This document shows positions 7,378 through 10,067 of a stretch of 10,067 bases of DNA, in pieces. The position numbers were made by a program, and so were the translations under genes. Within the stretch, counting starts at the first letter, position 1, and every line of letters starts with the position of its first letter. The notes under the pieces are model-generated. The model was not told the DNA's origin. It worked only from the letters and a program-made list of their open reading frames with translations, and made no database searches. Origin of the DNA: CAYTID01 sp964437735. Its GTDB lineage: Bacteria > Bacteroidota > Ignavibacteria > UBA10030 > BY39. Where the stretch lies: the NCBI GenBank assembly GCA_964437735.1, contig CAYTID010000079.1, forward strand, positions 1-10,067, given 5' to 3'.

Positions 7378-9405
7378 ATGCCTTATAATCTTAAATCCGA
7401 CTACAAACCTGGCGGCGATCAGCCGGAAGCTATTCGACAATTGGCTGAAGGAATAAAACGCGGAGACAAATACCAAACCTTATTAGGTGTGACAGGGAGT
7501 GGAAAGACATTTACAATCTCAAATGTTATTGCTCAATTCGACAAACCTGTGCTTGTAATGTCGCATAACAAAACCCTTGCCGCGCAGTTATATGCAGAGT
7601 TCAAACAATTTTTTCCTGATAATCGCGTAGAATTTTTCATTAGTTACTATGATTATTATCAACCGGAGGCGTATGTACCACAGACTGATACATATATTGA
7701 AAAGGATGCAAAAATTAACGACGAGATCGACCGTCTGCGCCTCAGAGCTACAAGCGCATTGATGAGCGGTGATAAAAATGTTATTATTGTTGCATCGGTC
7801 AGTTGTATTTACGGGTTAGGTTCGCCGGAGGAGTGGATGAATCAAATAGTTCCGATTCGAAAAGGGGCACAAATTAACAGACAGACGCTACTACGGAAAT
7901 TACTTGATATTCATTATCTTAGAAATGATTTTGAATTTACGCGCGGAACATTCCGTGTGAGAGGAGATGTAATTGAGATTATTCCCGCTTATGAAACTGT
8001 AGAAGCTCTTAGGATTGAAATGTTTGATGATGAGATTGAAAAAATATCATTCATTAATCCCTTAACGGGAGAAATTGCGGGAGAAACCGATTACGATGTA
8101 ATTTATCCTGCAAAACAATTTGTAACATCACGTGAATCATTGGAAAGAGCATTTTCAGGGATCGAAAGTGAGCTTAACGAACGTTTGATCGAATTGCGAT
8201 CGGGAAATAAACTGCTTGAAGCTCAGAGAATAGAACAAAGGACTCGTTTTGATATCGAAATGATGCGCGAAGTCGGGTATTGTTCGGGGATTGAAAATTA
8301 TTCACGCCATATAAGTCAGAGACCTGCAGGATCACGTCCATTTTGTCTCCTGGACTATTTTCCGAATAAACCTGGTGGAAAAGATTATATAACCATTATA
8401 GATGAATCGCACGTTACCACACCGCAAATTAGAGGGATGTCTCATGGCGACAGGTCGCGTAAAACTACTCTTGTGGAGCATGGATTTCGTTTGCCGTCGG
8501 CGCTTGATAACCGTCCGCTTACATTCGCTGAGTGGGAAGGAATGAGCAATCAGGTTATATTTGTAAGTGCGACGCCGGGGGAATTCGAGTTACAAAAATC
8601 AGGGGGAATCATTGTCGAGCAAATAATACGTCCGACAGGTTTGATTGATCCGGAAGTAGATGTCAGACCCATTCAAAATCAGATTGACGATCTGCTTCAC
8701 GAAATACGCGGCAGAATAGAATTGAAAGAAAGAGTGTTGGTTACTACGCTGACAAAGAGAATGGCAGAAGATTTAACTGATTATTTCGCAAATCTAAATA
8801 TTAAAGTCAGATATATTCACTCTGAAGTAGATGCGTTATCACGTGTTGAAACTTTGCGGGACTTGAGGTTGGGTGATTATGATGTACTTGTGGGAGTCAA
8901 CCTCCTGCGTGAGGGATTGGATTTTCCGGAAGTATCTCTCGTAGCAATTTTAGATGCAGATAAAGAAGGATTTTTACGATCCGATACATCCTTAATCCAA
9001 ACTGCCGGCAGGACAGCCCGGAATGTCAATGGTAAGGTTATTCTTTATGCGGATAAAATCACCGGATCGATGGAACGCATGATTGACGAAACTGAGAGGC
9101 GGCGTAAGAAACAAATCGAATACAACGCCAAACACAAAATAAAACCACAAACGATCTACAAAACAGTTGAGGAGATAATAGCCAGTACGGCTGTTGCTGA
9201 TGTTAAAGCTGCATGGGAAGAGAGGCGTGAGAGAGAAAAACCCAAATATGTAGCCGAATCTGTATTAAAATATCTTACAAAGGATCAGAAGGAAGATCTT
9301 ATAGATGAGCTGTATAAAGAAATGAAAAACGCAGCAAGGGATTTGGATTATGAAAAAGCTGCACAAATGAGGGATGAAATCAATCGTTTGAAAAAAATGA
9401 AGTAG
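7378..9405 (+). CDS. uvrB: Excinuclease ABC subunit B (UvrB)
   Basis: This complete 675-residue UvrB is the cytoplasmic nucleotide-excision-repair subunit. It receives damaged DNA from UvrA, verifies the lesion using its helicase-like motor and beta-hairpin, and recruits UvrC for incision. Residues 7-19 show the family N-terminus (S.Y.PGGDQPEAI). Walker A is GVTGSGKT (37-44). The beta-hairpin region contains YYDYYQPEAYVP (90-101) followed by TDTYIEKDA. Walker B is DESH (342-345). Motif VI reads QTAGRTARN (541-549), supplying the arginine finger region. The C-terminal UVR motif that binds UvrC occupies about 638-673 (LIDELYKEMKNAARDLDYEKA...RDEI). The length equals that of E. coli UvrB (about 673) and no key residue is missing. 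The start is fixed by homology because no ribosome site is visible. comF follows after 22 bp in the same orientation and is likely co-transcribed. An SOS box was looked for upstream and not found. Confidence 0.99.
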   Translation: MPYNLKSDYKPGGDQPEAIRQLAEGIKRGDKYQTLLGVTGSGKTFTISNVIAQFDKPVLVMSHNKTLAAQLYAEFKQFFPDNRVEFFISYYDYYQPEAYVPQTDTYIEKDAKINDEIDRLRLRATSALMSGDKNVIIVASVSCIYGLGSPEEWMNQIVPIRKGAQINRQTLLRKLLDIHYLRNDFEFTRGTFRVRGDVIEIIPAYETVEALRIEMFDDEIEKISFINPLTGEIAGETDYDVIYPAKQFVTSRESLERAFSGIESELNERLIELRSGNKLLEAQRIEQRTRFDIEMMREVGYCSGIENYSRHISQRPAGSRPFCLLDYFPNKPGGKDYITIIDESHVTTPQIRGMSHGDRSRKTTLVEHGFRLPSALDNRPLTFAEWEGMSNQVIFVSATPGEFELQKSGGIIVEQIIRPTGLIDPEVDVRPIQNQIDDLLHEIRGRIELKERVLVTTLTKRMAEDLTDYFANLNIKVRYIHSEVDALSRVETLRDLRLGDYDVLVGVNLLREGLDFPEVSLVAILDADKEGFLRSDTSLIQTAGRTARNVNGKVILYADKITGSMERMIDETERRRKKQIEYNAKHKIKPQTIYKTVEEIIASTAVADVKAAWEERREREKPKYVAESVLKYLTKDQKEDLIDELYKEMKNAARDLDYEKAAQMRDEINRLKKMK

Positions 9406-9427
9406 AAAGTCACGAGAGCTGAAATAA

Positions 9428-10067
9428 ATGCTTAAGTCATTTAATTCTTATATACTGACACCATTGCGTGATTTTATTTACCCGCCTTTGTGCCATTTGT
9501 GTGATACCAAAATGAGCATGGATAGAGGGCAGGTATGCAGTAGATGTTGGACCGATTTATCTCAAATAAAAGATGATGATCCTGCGTTCATCGAAATAAA
9601 AAACAGATTAATATCGAGCGGATTTGTTGAGCAATTTGTTACAATTTATTTATTTGAAAAGAAGGGGAGATTTCAGGAACTAATACATTTGTTAAAATAT
9701 AAAGGGATTAAATCGGTTGGGAATAAGTTAGGATTTGAGATGGGAAGTAAGATTAAATTAAATAATGAAAAATTTAATTTCATCGTACCGCTTCCGTTGC
9801 ACAAGGTCAAAAGAAGGGAAAGAGGTTACAATCAATCTGATTACCTTGCCGCCGGAATTTCTCGAGTATTGGAAGTGAATATAGCTACGGATTTATTATT
9901 GAGGATAAAGGCAACAAAAACTCAGACTGATTTAAATTTTCAGGAGAGGAAAGCAAATGTCAAAGATGCTTTTATCGTAAATCAAAAATATAATATTTCG
10001 GGTTCTGTAATCCTGCTTGTTGATGACGTAGTTACCACAGGAGCGACGATTGAAGCAGCAGCGCGGA
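9428..10067 (+). CDS. comF: ComF-family amidophosphoribosyltransferase-like protein (3' end outside window)
   Basis: The gene starts at ATG 9428 with GAGAG (9414-9418) nine bases upstream, and the frame stays open to the right edge, giving 213 residues. ComF proteins are needed for DNA uptake across the inner membrane in naturally competent bacteria; the family is also widespread in species not known to be competent. An N-terminal zinc ribbon is visible as Cys22-x2-Cys25 and Cys37-x2-Cys40, preceded by the typical FIYPPLC. The middle carries VPLPLHKVKRRERGYNQS, a ComF hallmark, followed by KTQTDLNFQERKANVKDAF. The PRPP-binding loop of type I phosphoribosyltransferases is VILLVDDVVTTGAT, with Asp199, Asp200 and the TTGAT turn at 203-207. 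ComF proteins are about 220-240 residues, so only a short C-terminal part is missing. The 22-bp gap from uvrB suggests a shared transcript. Confidence 0.95.
   Translation, partial: MLKSFNSYILTPLRDFIYPPLCHLCDTKMSMDRGQVCSRCWTDLSQIKDDDPAFIEIKNRLISSGFVEQFVTIYLFEKKGRFQELIHLLKYKGIKSVGNKLGFEMGSKIKLNNEKFNFIVPLPLHKVKRRERGYNQSDYLAAGISRVLEVNIATDLLLRIKATKTQTDLNFQERKANVKDAFIVNQKYNISGSVILLVDDVVTTGATIEAAAR

Overview
The window looks like chromosomal DNA from a moderately AT-rich, Gram-negative bacterium. The best guess is the Bacteroidota/Chlorobi superphylum, with an Ignavibacteria-like lineage most plausible. Three things point that way. A large secreted protein combines a propeller-like region, an Ig-like 'SPNGGE.W..G....ITW' module and a PPC module. 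The MacA/MacB-type export genes include an adaptor with a TolC-docking motif, so an outer membrane is expected. Several genes lack a clear Shine-Dalgarno sequence. The lineage is inferred from protein style only; no rRNA or other marker is present.

Layout. Positions 1-1940 (minus strand) hold the N-terminal 646 residues of a secreted multidomain protein whose C-terminus lies beyond the left edge. A 214-bp AT-rich divergent intergenic region (1941-2154) follows. On the plus strand, 2155-3430 is an MFSD1-like major facilitator transporter broken by a frameshift near 2885. It is followed 33 bp later by an M29-type (aminopeptidase T-like) metallopeptidase (3464-4444). A 165-bp spacer with hairpins and degenerate repeats (4445-4609) separates this pair from a MacA-like periplasmic adaptor (4610-5956) and a MacB/FtsX-type permease (5970-7190), which are 13 bp apart. 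After a 187-bp AT-rich gap come a complete uvrB (7378-9405) and, 22 bp further on, a ComF-family phosphoribosyltransferase (9428 to the right edge, partial).

How the genes work together. The transporter and aminopeptidase look like a peptide uptake and hydrolysis unit; animal MFSD1 is, as I recall, a lysosomal dipeptide transporter. The adaptor and permease would form two of the four parts of a tripartite ABC exporter; the ATPase and the TolC-like channel are not in the window. UvrB is the damage-verifying helicase-like subunit of nucleotide excision repair, and ComF-family proteins are linked to DNA uptake in naturally competent bacteria.

I see no tRNA, rRNA, CRISPR array, insertion sequence or phage gene. 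Most of the window is ordinary core or near-core gene content. The points worth a second look are the broken transporter with a reconstructable small deletion, the transporter-peptidase pairing, the missing ABC ATPase, and the repeat-bearing spacer at 4431-4606.
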